The position numbers were made by a program, and so were the translations under genes. DNA of 9,392 nucleotides from Pseudopedobacter sp040392825 (lineage in GTDB: Bacteria; Bacteroidota; Bacteroidia; Sphingobacteriales; Sphingobacteriaceae), in assembly GCF_040392825.1 (NCBI RefSeq), contig NZ_JBEBVH010000155.1, positions 1 through 9,392 of the forward strand. Reading direction: 5' to 3'. The notes under the pieces were generated by a model, which did not search any database, was not told the origin of the DNA, and worked only from the letters and a program-made list of their open reading frames with translations. Shown here piece after piece: positions 1 through 7,256 of this stretch (the first letter of the stretch is position 1; each line of letters begins with the position of its first letter).

Positions 1-1
1 A

Positions 2-1312
2 ACGCTATCTGCCTTAGCTCCAACTATACAGATAGATTTAAACATGAATGATAATGATTATGCCAATGTGATTAATATATTTTTAGTCGCGTATACCATT
101 TCTTACTTAATTTCCGGGCGTATAGCTGATAAAATAGGGACAAAGGCAGCAATGCTGGTTTTTGTTACCTGGTGGTCATTAGCTAATATGTTTACAGCGG
201 CAGCAAGTACTGTGATTTCTTTAGGTTTTTATCGGTTTATGTTAGGATTAGGTGAAGCAGGGGTTTGGCCCGCTGCCAGCAAAGCCGTATCAGAATGGTT
301 TCCAGCGAAAGAAAGAGGAATCGCCATAGGTTTATATACTATGGGTGCAACCATTGGAGCAACCATTGCTCCTTATATTGTAATCCCTTTGGCAACTCAT
401 GCTTATTCTGAGACGATGCCATTAATCGTAAGTATATTAGGACAAGGTACTGGTTGGAAACTAGCGTTTATTCTAACTGGATTTGCTGGGTTATTATGGT
501 TAATTCCCTGGAGTGTTATTTACCAAAAACCGGAGAAAAGCAATCTCATTAGTTCTTCAGAATTGAATATGATTCAAAACTCTGAAGCTATGGAAAATCC
601 GGATGAAACAGAGATGAAAAATGCATGGTCCTGGAAAACAATTTTGCTATTTAGAGGCACATGGTTGCTGTTAGTTGCAAGGTTAATTACTGATCCGGTA
701 TGGTATTTTTATCAATTTTGGTTTCCAAAATATTTAAGTGCTGATAGAGGGTTAACTCAAGAGGGTTTGAAAATAACCTGGCTCATTTATGCTGCAGCAG
801 GAATTGGTAGCTTATTAGGCGGTATACTTTCCGGTTTAATTATCAAAAAAGGAATTAAGCCCGCGAATAGCAGGATGTGGGTAATGTTAGGTTGTGCCTG
901 TATGATGCCATTATCTCCTTTTATTGCAAATGTTACCGGTTTAAATTTTTCAATGGTTTTAACTTTTTGCACTGTTTTAGCTTCATTAGCCTGGCTTACA
1001 AATATTAGCTCTCTGGTAGTTGATGTTGTTCCAAAACATTCTTTAGGAACGGTTTTTAGTGTGGTCGCAGCTGGAAGTACAATTGGAGGTATTATTATGA
1101 ATATGATTGTTGCCGCAATGGTAACCGAAAGTAATACAAAATCAGGAGGCTTTTTAGATAAGGGTTTTCATGCTGTCTTCGATCCGGTTTTATCATTAGT
1201 GCAGGGGCAGGGCTATATGCAATGGTTTTTAATTATGGCTTTTTTGCATCCTTTAGCATGGCTGATTTTGAAGTTTGGTGGAATTCAGCGTTTATCTGCT
1301 GTAAAGAAGTAA
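2..1312 (+). CDS. MFS transporter, hexuronate/ACS-family type (5' partial)
   Basis: A proton- or ion-coupled inner-membrane transporter of the major facilitator superfamily, most like the anion:cation symporter (hexuronate, ExuT-like) group. The first ATG at 44 is probably not the true start: the frame is open back to base 2 and encodes TLSALAPTIQIDLN, matching the usual end of TM1 and the following loop, so the gene begins left of the window. Visible marks are the motif-A loop GRIADKIGTK after TM2, the family signature GLGEAGVWPAASKAVSEWFP, and DPVWYFYQFWFPKYL opening the second half. About ten further hydrophobic segments complete the 12-TM fold. Two loops look longer than usual: one of about 18 residues before GWKLAFILTGF, and one of about 30 between the last two helices. 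The substrate cannot be read from sequence; sugar acids are the family default. No catabolic gene is adjacent on the right. Confidence 0.85.
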   Translation, partial: TLSALAPTIQIDLNMNDNDYANVINIFLVAYTISYLISGRIADKIGTKAAMLVFVTWWSLANMFTAAASTVISLGFYRFMLGLGEAGVWPAASKAVSEWFPAKERGIAIGLYTMGATIGATIAPYIVIPLATHAYSETMPLIVSILGQGTGWKLAFILTGFAGLLWLIPWSVIYQKPEKSNLISSSELNMIQNSEAMENPDETEMKNAWSWKTILLFRGTWLLLVARLITDPVWYFYQFWFPKYLSADRGLTQEGLKITWLIYAAAGIGSLLGGILSGLIIKKGIKPANSRMWVMLGCACMMPLSPFIANVTGLNFSMVLTFCTVLASLAWLTNISSLVVDVVPKHSLGTVFSVVAAGSTIGGIIMNMIVAAMVTESNTKSGGFLDKGFHAVFDPVLSLVQGQGYMQWFLIMAFLHPLAWLILKFGGIQRLSAVKK

Positions 1313-1379
1313 GTTTAGTTTTATGTTGGATTTTTATAACATTGAACAGTCTCTTTCTTTAATGGCAGCTAGTCAATCT

Positions 1380-1394
1380 GTTTGATAAGCAAAC
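1380..1394 (+). terminator. weak hairpin downstream of the MFS gene
   Basis: GTTTG and CAAAC form a 5-bp stem around a 5-base loop (ATAAG), followed by TACTTTTTAAA. It lies 68 bases after the transporter stop, between two convergent genes, where a terminator is expected. The stem is short and AT-rich and the T-run is interrupted, so this is only a candidate. No T-run follows it on the opposite strand. Confidence 0.22.
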
Positions 1395-1442
1395 TACTTT
1401 TTAAACGACTATGCTTCATTCTTAAATTAATTGAGGTGCAAG

Positions 1443-2147
1443 TTATTCTGCCAGATCAAATGCTATCGCAAATTTGATAAGTTCGGCAAAAGATTTGATG
1501 CCGAGTTTTTTAGTAATATTTTTTCGGTGAGTAATTATCGTATTTGTAGATACAAACAACATTTCTGCGATTTCAGCGGATGATTTTCCTTCACACAATA
1601 AAGTGATAATTTCTTTTTCCCTTTTCGTCAGTTTTGCGAATTTTATATAATGCTGATGTACATATCTGTCTTGATTCAGCATTTTGTTAAAACGCTGAAT
1701 CATATTACCTATACCCGTTATTGGAGAAGAAAGCAACACAAGTTTATTAGTTAGCTGCTGTTGCTCTTTTATTTTTACCAGCTTGCAAACGGTAAAGAAC
1801 CATATATAATCAATCTCTTCAAATAACTTCACTCGTTGAAAAAAGGTATATTGTTTACTGAAGTCATTTTCTACAAGATACCGAGTCATGCCCTGAAATA
1901 TAGACAAAGACTCTTCTTTTATAAAATATCGTTCATAATAAGATTCTCCGAGTTCATTAATATCGTTTACAGATGTTCCTAAGCGTTCGCATCCCCAGTT
2001 GTTCATGTAACTACAGCCGGTTGGCTGAAGACCGTCTAGATCATGCAACATAACAGACGCAGGAACCAATTCTCCTATATCCGAAACCTGTAATTCGCCC
2101 TTTTTGAGGTTATTGGTTAGATCATGTATCTGAGCTTCCAACTGCAT
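1443..2147 (-). CDS. PAS-like/LuxR-type HTH transcriptional regulator
   Basis: A cytoplasmic DNA-binding regulator of 234 residues. Residues about 173-234 form a LuxR/GerE-type helix-turn-helix: LTKREKEIITLLCEGKSSAE leads in, and IAEMLFVSTNTIITHRKNI is the recognition region. The N-terminal 150 residues (VPASVMLHDLDGLQPTGCSY, then an aromatic strand region YIWFFTV) look like a degenerate PAS-type sensor fold common in Bacteroidota LuxR proteins. There is no receiver domain with a phosphorylatable aspartate, so it is not a classical two-component regulator. The ATG start at 2147 has no clear Shine-Dalgarno sequence, but a good Bacteroidota promoter lies about 75 bases upstream. It is transcribed divergently from the SulP gene across a 247-base region, an arrangement often seen when a regulator controls its neighbour. 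The ligand and targets are unknown. Confidence 0.85.
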   Translation of the reverse strand: MQLEAQIHDLTNNLKKGELQVSDIGELVPASVMLHDLDGLQPTGCSYMNNWGCERLGTSVNDINELGESYYERYFIKEESLSIFQGMTRYLVENDFSKQYTFFQRVKLFEEIDYIWFFTVCKLVKIKEQQQLTNKLVLLSSPITGIGNMIQRFNKMLNQDRYVHQHYIKFAKLTKREKEIITLLCEGKSSAEIAEMLFVSTNTIITHRKNITKKLGIKSFAELIKFAIAFDLAE

Positions 2148-2219
2148 ATCTGAAGAGAAAATGGGTTTTTAATTTATTTGATGGTTAAAAGCTAAAGTAG
2201 TTAATATAGGTTTATGAAA

Positions 2220-2253
2220 CAAATTTACTTTTATTTCTAAAAATAATTTGCAA
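2220..2253 (-). promoter_or_regulatory. Bacteroidota-type promoter of the LuxR gene
   Basis: Read on the minus strand, TTG (2253-2251), a 23-base spacer and TAAATTTG (2227-2220) fit the TTG/TAnnTTTG consensus of the Bacteroidota primary sigma factor. The -7 box matches every fixed position, and the spacer is at the long end of the accepted range. Transcription would start near 2213, giving a leader of about 65 bases. Confidence 0.45.
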
Positions 2254-2327
2254 TCAGAAAAGTTAATGATGTTTCAGTATAGAATCTAAGAAGAGAAGGT
2301 GTGATCTATTAGCGAATCAATAAGTTA

Positions 2328-2358
2328 TTGTCTTTTTATGATCTAAAAGCTAGCTTTG
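2328..2358 (+). promoter_or_regulatory. Bacteroidota-type promoter of the SulP gene
   Basis: TTG (2328-2330), a 20-base spacer and TAGCTTTG (2351-2358) match the Bacteroidota -33/-7 consensus with ideal spacing and every fixed base of TAnnTTTG. Transcription would begin near 2365, about 30 bases before the GTG start codon. An exact 13-base palindrome (2369-2381) lies immediately downstream of the expected start site. Confidence 0.55.
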
Positions 2359-2368
2359 CCACCGGAAC

Positions 2369-2381
2369 AAATTCTGAATTT
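2369..2381. promoter_or_regulatory. 13-bp palindrome, candidate operator of SulP
   Basis: AAATTCTGAATTT is a perfect palindrome around a central T (arms AAATTC/GAATTT). It lies about 5-17 bases downstream of the predicted SulP transcription start, a position suited to repression. The identical 13-mer recurs at 5962-5974 upstream of the LtaS-like gene. The regulator is unknown; chance occurrence in AT-rich DNA is possible. Confidence 0.35.
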
Positions 2382-2394
2382 AACCTTTTAACTT

Positions 2395-3930
2395 GTGGAG
2401 AAAGCTATCACTATAAAATCGTCAGGTACTCTTAATCTTAAAAATGAAATTCTGGCCGGTTTAACGGTTGCAATGACCATGATTCCCGAATCTCTATCTT
2501 TTGCTATTTTAGCTGGTCTTTCGCCATTGACCGGTCTTTATGCTGCATTTTTAATGGGACTGGTGACAGCTGTTCTTGGAGGTCGACCAGGTATGGTATC
2601 GGGTGGTGCAGGAGCTACAATTGTGGTACTTATTGCTTTAGCTGCATCTCATGGTGTTCAATATCTTTTTGCTGCTGTCGTTCTGGCCGGTATTCTTCAG
2701 CTACTCGTTGGAATATTTAAAATGGGGAAATTTGTGCGATTAATTCCTCAGCCGGTAATGTATGGTTTTCTTAATGGTTTGGCCATTATTATTTTCATGG
2801 CTCAGTTAGAGCAGTTTAAAATAGTTTCGGAGATAGGGGCAGTAACATGGATGACAGGTCAATCCTTGTATACAATGTTTGGACTAACCCTGTTAACTAT
2901 TTTTATTGTTCTGGGTTTTCCGAGAATTACCAAAGCGATTCCGGCTTCTTTAATTGCTATATTGACTATATTTTTCTTAGTTCTGTTTTTTGATATCGAG
3001 ACTAAGAAAGTGGTAGATATAGCTTCTATAAGTGGAACTTTTCCTTCTTTCCATATCCCTGATGTTCCCTTTTCTATTGAAACTTTGAAATTAATTTTTC
3101 CATATTCTTTAGTCATGGCTGGCGTTGGTTTAGTAGAGTCGTTACTGACGTTGAATATGGTTGATGAAATTACAAATACGAAAGGAAATTCTAATAAAGA
3201 GGCCGTAGCTCAGGGGACTGCTAATATTATTAATGGTTTTTTTGGTGGAATGGGAGGATGTGCAATGGTTGCTCAGACCCTGGTAAACCTAAATTCCGGA
3301 GCCCGTACACGCATTTCTGCTTTTATTGGTGCTGTAACTATTATGGTTGTAATTTTAGTAGGGGCACCATTTATAGAGCAAATACCGATGGCAGCACTGG
3401 TTGGAGTAATGATGATGGTTGCTATAGGGACTTTTCAATGGGTAAGCTTTCGTATTATTAATAAATTTCCAAAATCCGATATTTTTGTAGGTATTCTGGT
3501 TGCTGCCATTACTGTAATACTGCATAATCTGGCTCTGGCGGTACTGATTGGTGTAGTTATTTCGGCATTGGTCTTTGCCTGGGATAATGCGAAACGTATA
3601 AGAGCTCGTAAATATGTAGATGAGAATGGAATTAAACACTATGAAATTTACGGTCCGTTGTTTTTTGGCTCTACTACTGCATTTTTAGAAAAATTCGATG
3701 TAATGGACGATCCTGAAGAGGTCATCATTGATTTTAGAGACAGTAGGGTAGTGGATATGTCTGCCGTAGATGCGCTGAATAAGATAACCGAGCGTTATGC
3801 AAAGATAAATAAGCGTATTACATTGCGATATTTAAGTCCGGATTGTAAGCGTTTACTCCAAAATGCAGACGGTATTGTTGAAGTAAATGTAAATGAAGAC
3901 CCAACTTACAATGTTATGCCCAGAGCCTAA
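2395..3930 (+). CDS. SulP-family inorganic anion transporter with STAS domain
   Basis: An inner-membrane SLC26/SulP transporter (511 residues) for an inorganic or organic anion such as sulfate, bicarbonate or a dicarboxylate; sequence alone does not choose between them. Residues about 17-400 are the Sulfate_transp membrane domain. It carries the conserved N-terminal EILAGLTVAMTMIPESLSFA, GRPGMVSGGAGA at about 63-74, and the core GLVESLLTLNMVDEIT followed by FFGGMGGCAMVAQ. Residues about 414-505 form a cytoplasmic STAS domain: YEIYGPLFFGS, then VVDMSAVDAL with Ser456 at the conserved loop position. The start is GTG at 2395, because an in-frame TAA at 2389-2391 excludes anything further upstream and the next Met falls inside the first membrane helix. 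The gene stands alone, 33 bases from the convergent LtaS-like gene. No carbonic anhydrase or sulfate-assimilation gene is present to suggest a substrate. Confidence 0.9.
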   Translation: MEKAITIKSSGTLNLKNEILAGLTVAMTMIPESLSFAILAGLSPLTGLYAAFLMGLVTAVLGGRPGMVSGGAGATIVVLIALAASHGVQYLFAAVVLAGILQLLVGIFKMGKFVRLIPQPVMYGFLNGLAIIIFMAQLEQFKIVSEIGAVTWMTGQSLYTMFGLTLLTIFIVLGFPRITKAIPASLIAILTIFFLVLFFDIETKKVVDIASISGTFPSFHIPDVPFSIETLKLIFPYSLVMAGVGLVESLLTLNMVDEITNTKGNSNKEAVAQGTANIINGFFGGMGGCAMVAQTLVNLNSGARTRISAFIGAVTIMVVILVGAPFIEQIPMAALVGVMMMVAIGTFQWVSFRIINKFPKSDIFVGILVAAITVILHNLALAVLIGVVISALVFAWDNAKRIRARKYVDENGIKHYEIYGPLFFGSTTAFLEKFDVMDDPEEVIIDFRDSRVVDMSAVDALNKITERYAKINKRITLRYLSPDCKRLLQNADGIVEVNVNEDPTYNVMPRA

Positions 3931-3963
3931 ATTAGCAAATTGAGGGAAACTTGTTTAACATTG

Positions 3964-5916
3964 TTATTGTTTTAAACCGCCTTTTTTAAACAAATCATAA
4001 GCTGTTTGATAATAGGCAATGGCTTTTTCTACAGTCTTTTTATTAAGCTGTATTGTAATTTGTTGGTTATTGAGTTTATTATATTTAAAAGTTTCTACTT
4101 GCTGTTGTGGGCCCAGTATTACTAAACTATCTCCACTTAAATAAGCCAGTTTCTGGTAAGTGCTTAAAAAAGCCCTTGGTTTATAGGTTTTCTCCAAAAC
4201 ATCCTGTCCATAAAGATTATTTTGGTAACTCCATCCTAAGATGTTGAATAATGTAGGATAAAGGTCAATCTGAGAACACACGCTGTCTATAGTTTTGTGC
4301 TGTTGATTTGGCAAATTCACTACCATACAGGGAATGTGATATTTACTAACATCAATTTCATTTTTACCGGCACTACTTGCACAGTGGTCTGCAATGATAA
4401 TGACTACCGTATTTTTATACCACGGCTTACGCTTAATTTTGTTTAAAAACTGACCTATTGCATAATCTGTATATCTAACAGCTCCTTCTCGATTTCCTTG
4501 CGGCATATTGATTTTGTTGGCAGGAAATGTAAAAGGGCGGTGATTAGAAGTAGTCATTACGAAATTAAAAAACGGTTTTCCCTCATTAAACGATTCGTCA
4601 GAACCTTTTACAACAGTATTAAACAAATCCTCGTCACAAATTCCCCATGCATTTTCGAATTGTATCTCGTTGTCGGCAATTAATTTACGATGTGTAGAGT
4701 AAGAATCGCCTAAGTTTAATTTTCTGCCTCTATCAGTTATGTCGAAGCCATTTTTACCGAAATATTCGTTCATATTATCAAAATAGCCATCACCTCCATA
4801 ATAAAATGTTCTGGTATAGCCTTCCTGTTCGAAAATATATCCCACAGTTGTTAATTTATCATTATTGGGTCTTCTTACTATACTGCTCCCAGGTGTAGGC
4901 GGAACGCTTAAAGATAGTGCTTCCATTCCTCTAACGGTACGTGTTCCTGTAGCATACATATTAGTGAATATGAGATTTGTTTGCGCCAGGGAATCCAGAA
5001 CTGGAGTCAAATGTTTTTGGTTCCCGAAATAGCCAAGAAAATCGGCACTCAGACTCTCTACCGTAATCATAATGACATTTGGTTTATATGCTATCGCAGG
5101 ATTTTTTACAAATCTTTTAATAGAGTTCCATTGTTCTGATAAGGTTGATTCTGAGTTTTTAAGGTCAGAACGGACCAACTGAAAGGCTAACTTATCGGGA
5201 ATAAGCCTGTAAAAATCATTATAATTAAGCTCGTTATTTTTGAACGCCGAGAAAAAGGAAAAAATACCAGCTTTAGCCAGCTCATTTTCATACCTGTTTT
5301 CGCTAACGTCTGCATTGGAATTGCTCAATAGCAGAGGGGTTAAAATGGTGACAATTAATAACGTCCCCGATAGAGTTACTCTCTTTTTGAATACCATTCC
5401 TTTCTTGAAAGCTCGTTGAAATACAGCCAATCTTTTAAGAAATAAAAATGCAAATAAGACCAGTAGTAAAACACCGCCAATAAGTATTGGCAAAGGATAC
5501 GACTCGTTGATGTTGTTAATGACTTCGTAAGTGTAAATAAGATAGTCAACGGCAATAAAATTGAACCTGCTTTCAAATTCCTGCCAGAATGTTATTTCTG
5601 CGAAAAATGAAAGGAAACAGATAAACAACATCAGCGTAAGCCAAATATACGTAGCTACTTTATTGAAAACAGAGCCGACTAATTTTTCGGGTAATAACAA
5701 TAAATATAATTGGTAAGTTGATGATAACAGTAAAGCGACCGCAAGGTCGAAAATTAAGCCCTGGACATAAATTCTTAAAATTCCCGCAATACTAAATTCT
5801 GTTTTTTCCAGTGAAAACATCAGCAGGCCGGTGCGAAGTAAAAAGGAAACGCAAATAAAACCTAAGATAAAATAGGCAAGCAGGGCATACCTGTTATTTA
5901 AAATCTGTTTTAACAT
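3964..5916 (-). CDS. LtaS/MdoB-like membrane sulfatase-fold transferase
   Basis: A 650-residue membrane enzyme of the alkaline-phosphatase/sulfatase superfamily (Sulfatase domain), similar to lipoteichoic acid synthase and phosphoglycerol transferases. Five membrane helices lie at about 10-34, 44-75, 84-108, 141-160 and 181-198. A linker follows, then the catalytic domain from about residue 280, expected on the periplasmic side. Metal and catalytic positions are recognisable: Glu287 in TVESLS, the probable nucleophile Thr327 in TGTRTVRG, His459 in TTSNHRPF, and Asp510-His511 in ADHCASSAGK. The active site therefore looks intact. Bacteroidota lack lipoteichoic acid, so the acceptor is more likely a lipid, lipid A/LPS or glycan receiving phosphoglycerol or phosphoethanolamine; this is inference. 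It is the third gene in line after the response regulator and kinase, 68 bases beyond the kinase stop, with an operator-like repeat in that gap. No clear Shine-Dalgarno precedes the ATG. Confidence 0.87.
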   Translation of the reverse strand: MLKQILNNRYALLAYFILGFICVSFLLRTGLLMFSLEKTEFSIAGILRIYVQGLIFDLAVALLLSSTYQLYLLLLPEKLVGSVFNKVATYIWLTLMLFICFLSFFAEITFWQEFESRFNFIAVDYLIYTYEVINNINESYPLPILIGGVLLLVLFAFLFLKRLAVFQRAFKKGMVFKKRVTLSGTLLIVTILTPLLLSNSNADVSENRYENELAKAGIFSFFSAFKNNELNYNDFYRLIPDKLAFQLVRSDLKNSESTLSEQWNSIKRFVKNPAIAYKPNVIMITVESLSADFLGYFGNQKHLTPVLDSLAQTNLIFTNMYATGTRTVRGMEALSLSVPPTPGSSIVRRPNNDKLTTVGYIFEQEGYTRTFYYGGDGYFDNMNEYFGKNGFDITDRGRKLNLGDSYSTHRKLIADNEIQFENAWGICDEDLFNTVVKGSDESFNEGKPFFNFVMTTSNHRPFTFPANKINMPQGNREGAVRYTDYAIGQFLNKIKRKPWYKNTVVIIIADHCASSAGKNEIDVSKYHIPCMVVNLPNQQHKTIDSVCSQIDLYPTLFNILGWSYQNNLYGQDVLEKTYKPRAFLSTYQKLAYLSGDSLVILGPQQQVETFKYNKLNNQQITIQLNKKTVEKAIAYYQTAYDLFKKGGLKQ

Positions 5917-5951
5917 TCAAAACTACTTTTCTATGGACAAGGTTAAGATCC

Positions 5952-5979
5952 AATTCTGAATAAATTCTGAATTTCAGAA
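5952..5979. promoter_or_regulatory. operator-like direct repeats plus palindrome before LtaS-like gene
   Basis: AATTCTGAAT occurs twice, at 5952-5961 and 5963-5972, so the start-to-start period is exactly 11 bases. The second copy is also the left arm of a perfect inverted repeat, TTCTGAA-T-TTCAGAA (5965-5979). Tandem half-sites at about 11-base spacing are how OmpR/PhoB-family regulators commonly bind, and such a regulator is encoded in the same block. The element starts 36 bases upstream of the transferase ATG and ends 5 bases before the kinase stop. The assignment of a binding protein is inference. Confidence 0.5.
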
Positions 5980-5984
5980 GTCGT

Positions 5985-7256
5985 TTAGAAACAAATAGAA
6001 AATGTATGCATGTTATTTTGAAAAGAATAGCTTATTTCCCAGTTATACCGTTTTGTAATTTCTTTAATGATAGAAAGGCCCAAACCGCCTCCTGGTTTAT
6101 TTTTATTGGTTGTACTAAACCGCTTAAATAACTTTTCTTCTTCTAATGCAAAGTCCCCTGTATTAGAAATGCTCAACCTCTTGCCCTGTAATGTAATTTG
6201 AATCTGAGAATTTGATTTAGTATGTCTAATAGCGTTCATGATTAAATTAGTTAGCATAATATCTAACAAATTTTTATTGCTATGGATAATTAGTTCATTG
6301 TTTAAATCCAGTATAATTGCTTTTTCTTTAAGAAAGTCAGACAGCAGATTTAATAAGTCATTTATGGATTGCTTAAGACTGATTTCTTCCGTTTCCGAAA
6401 ATTGTTGATTTTCTATTTTAGCTAAAAGAAGTAAGTTCTTATTAATTTTAGAGACTCTTGTCAGGGCCTTCCCAGCCTCTTCTATCGTATGGAATTGTTC
6501 TTGATCGATATTGGAGTTTTGTAGTATATCAAGTTTAGATTGAATTATTGCAAGTGGAGTTTGCAGTTCATGGGATGCATTTTCGGTAAACTCTTTTTGT
6601 TGGTTATACGCTTTTATATTACTCTCAATTAGCCTTCGGATACTCTGGTTCATCTCCTCAAATTCCAAAAACTCACTAGGTTTGAAATCGATATGCTGTT
6701 GTTTATGAATGTCAAAGTTTTTTATTTTTTCCAAAGTTTCATAAAAAGGTTTCCAGAGAGAACCGGAAATCCTTTTATTAAGCATGATGAAACCGACCAA
6801 CATTAATGAAAAGAAAATAACTGTTATCATTGTAATTGCTGCTATGGTTTCGTAGCTCTCTTCGATGTTCGTCTCTACTGTTAAGCTGTAATTTTTTCCA
6901 TCCAAACTAAAATAAGTAACCAATCCGTGGAACCTGTCCATGGGATGACTATAAAGAACCGCAGACTTCCTGTACACATCGTATATACTATCCGGGCGAA
7001 GACTTGCAACTTGAGATATCTTTGCATCCGGGAGCATCTTATTCCATAAGGAGATGCTATGTTCCAGGTCGTGATTATTCAAATGCTGATTTTTCAGATT
7101 CTTTATGATTGAAGAACTCACAATCTCATTATGCTTATTAAGCTCATGTATCCATATCTGATCAATAATAAAATAATATGCAGGAATGCTAGCCAAAAGA
7201 ATAAATAGGGCATATAGCGCAAACGCTTTTAGAGGTTTACTGAGTAACTTTGTCAT
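5985..7256 (-). CDS. Sensor histidine kinase, partner of the adjacent OmpR-type regulator
   Basis: A 423-residue membrane sensor kinase that would phosphorylate the adjacent regulator. Membrane helices at about 10-31 and 138-160 enclose a periplasmic sensor of roughly 105 residues with no domain I recognise. A short HAMP-like linker leads to the HisKA helix with the phospho-acceptor His229 in NASHELQTPLAIIQ. The ATPase domain follows: N-box around NLIMNAIRH (Asn337, Asn341), a G1 box reading SNTG, where many kinases have DNGxG, and G2 GGGLGLSIIKE at 389-399. I chose ATG at 7256, which overlaps the regulator stop as ATGA (7253-7256) and suggests translational coupling. A GTG at 7263-7265 would add three residues. 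The Asn-Thr-Gly form of G1 occurs in other functional kinases, so activity is not excluded. The signal is unknown; an envelope stimulus fits the downstream transferase. Confidence 0.88.
   Translation of the reverse strand: MTKLLSKPLKAFALYALFILLASIPAYYFIIDQIWIHELNKHNEIVSSSIIKNLKNQHLNNHDLEHSISLWNKMLPDAKISQVASLRPDSIYDVYRKSAVLYSHPMDRFHGLVTYFSLDGKNYSLTVETNIEESYETIAAITMITVIFFSLMLVGFIMLNKRISGSLWKPFYETLEKIKNFDIHKQQHIDFKPSEFLEFEEMNQSIRRLIESNIKAYNQQKEFTENASHELQTPLAIIQSKLDILQNSNIDQEQFHTIEEAGKALTRVSKINKNLLLLAKIENQQFSETEEISLKQSINDLLNLLSDFLKEKAIILDLNNELIIHSNKNLLDIMLTNLIMNAIRHTKSNSQIQITLQGKRLSISNTGDFALEEEKLFKRFSTTNKNKPGGGLGLSIIKEITKRYNWEISYSFQNNMHTFSICF

Noticed and set aside
44..46. ATG as the true start of the MFS gene
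   Set aside because: The upstream codons to base 2 encode the conserved TM1 end (LSALAPTI); a start here would lose the first helix.
556..564. TTCAGAATT, resembling the shared palindrome half-site
   Set aside because: It lies inside the transporter coding sequence, matches only partly and has no second copy at 11-base spacing.
3258..3639. Small open frames overlapping the SulP gene on both strands
   Set aside because: They are shadows of a well-supported gene, with biased composition and no recognisable domain.
5918..5925. TAGTTTTG on the minus strand as a -7 box for the LtaS-like gene
   Set aside because: It matches TAnnTTTG but ends only one base from the start codon, so transcription would begin inside the gene. 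No TTG lies at suitable spacing.
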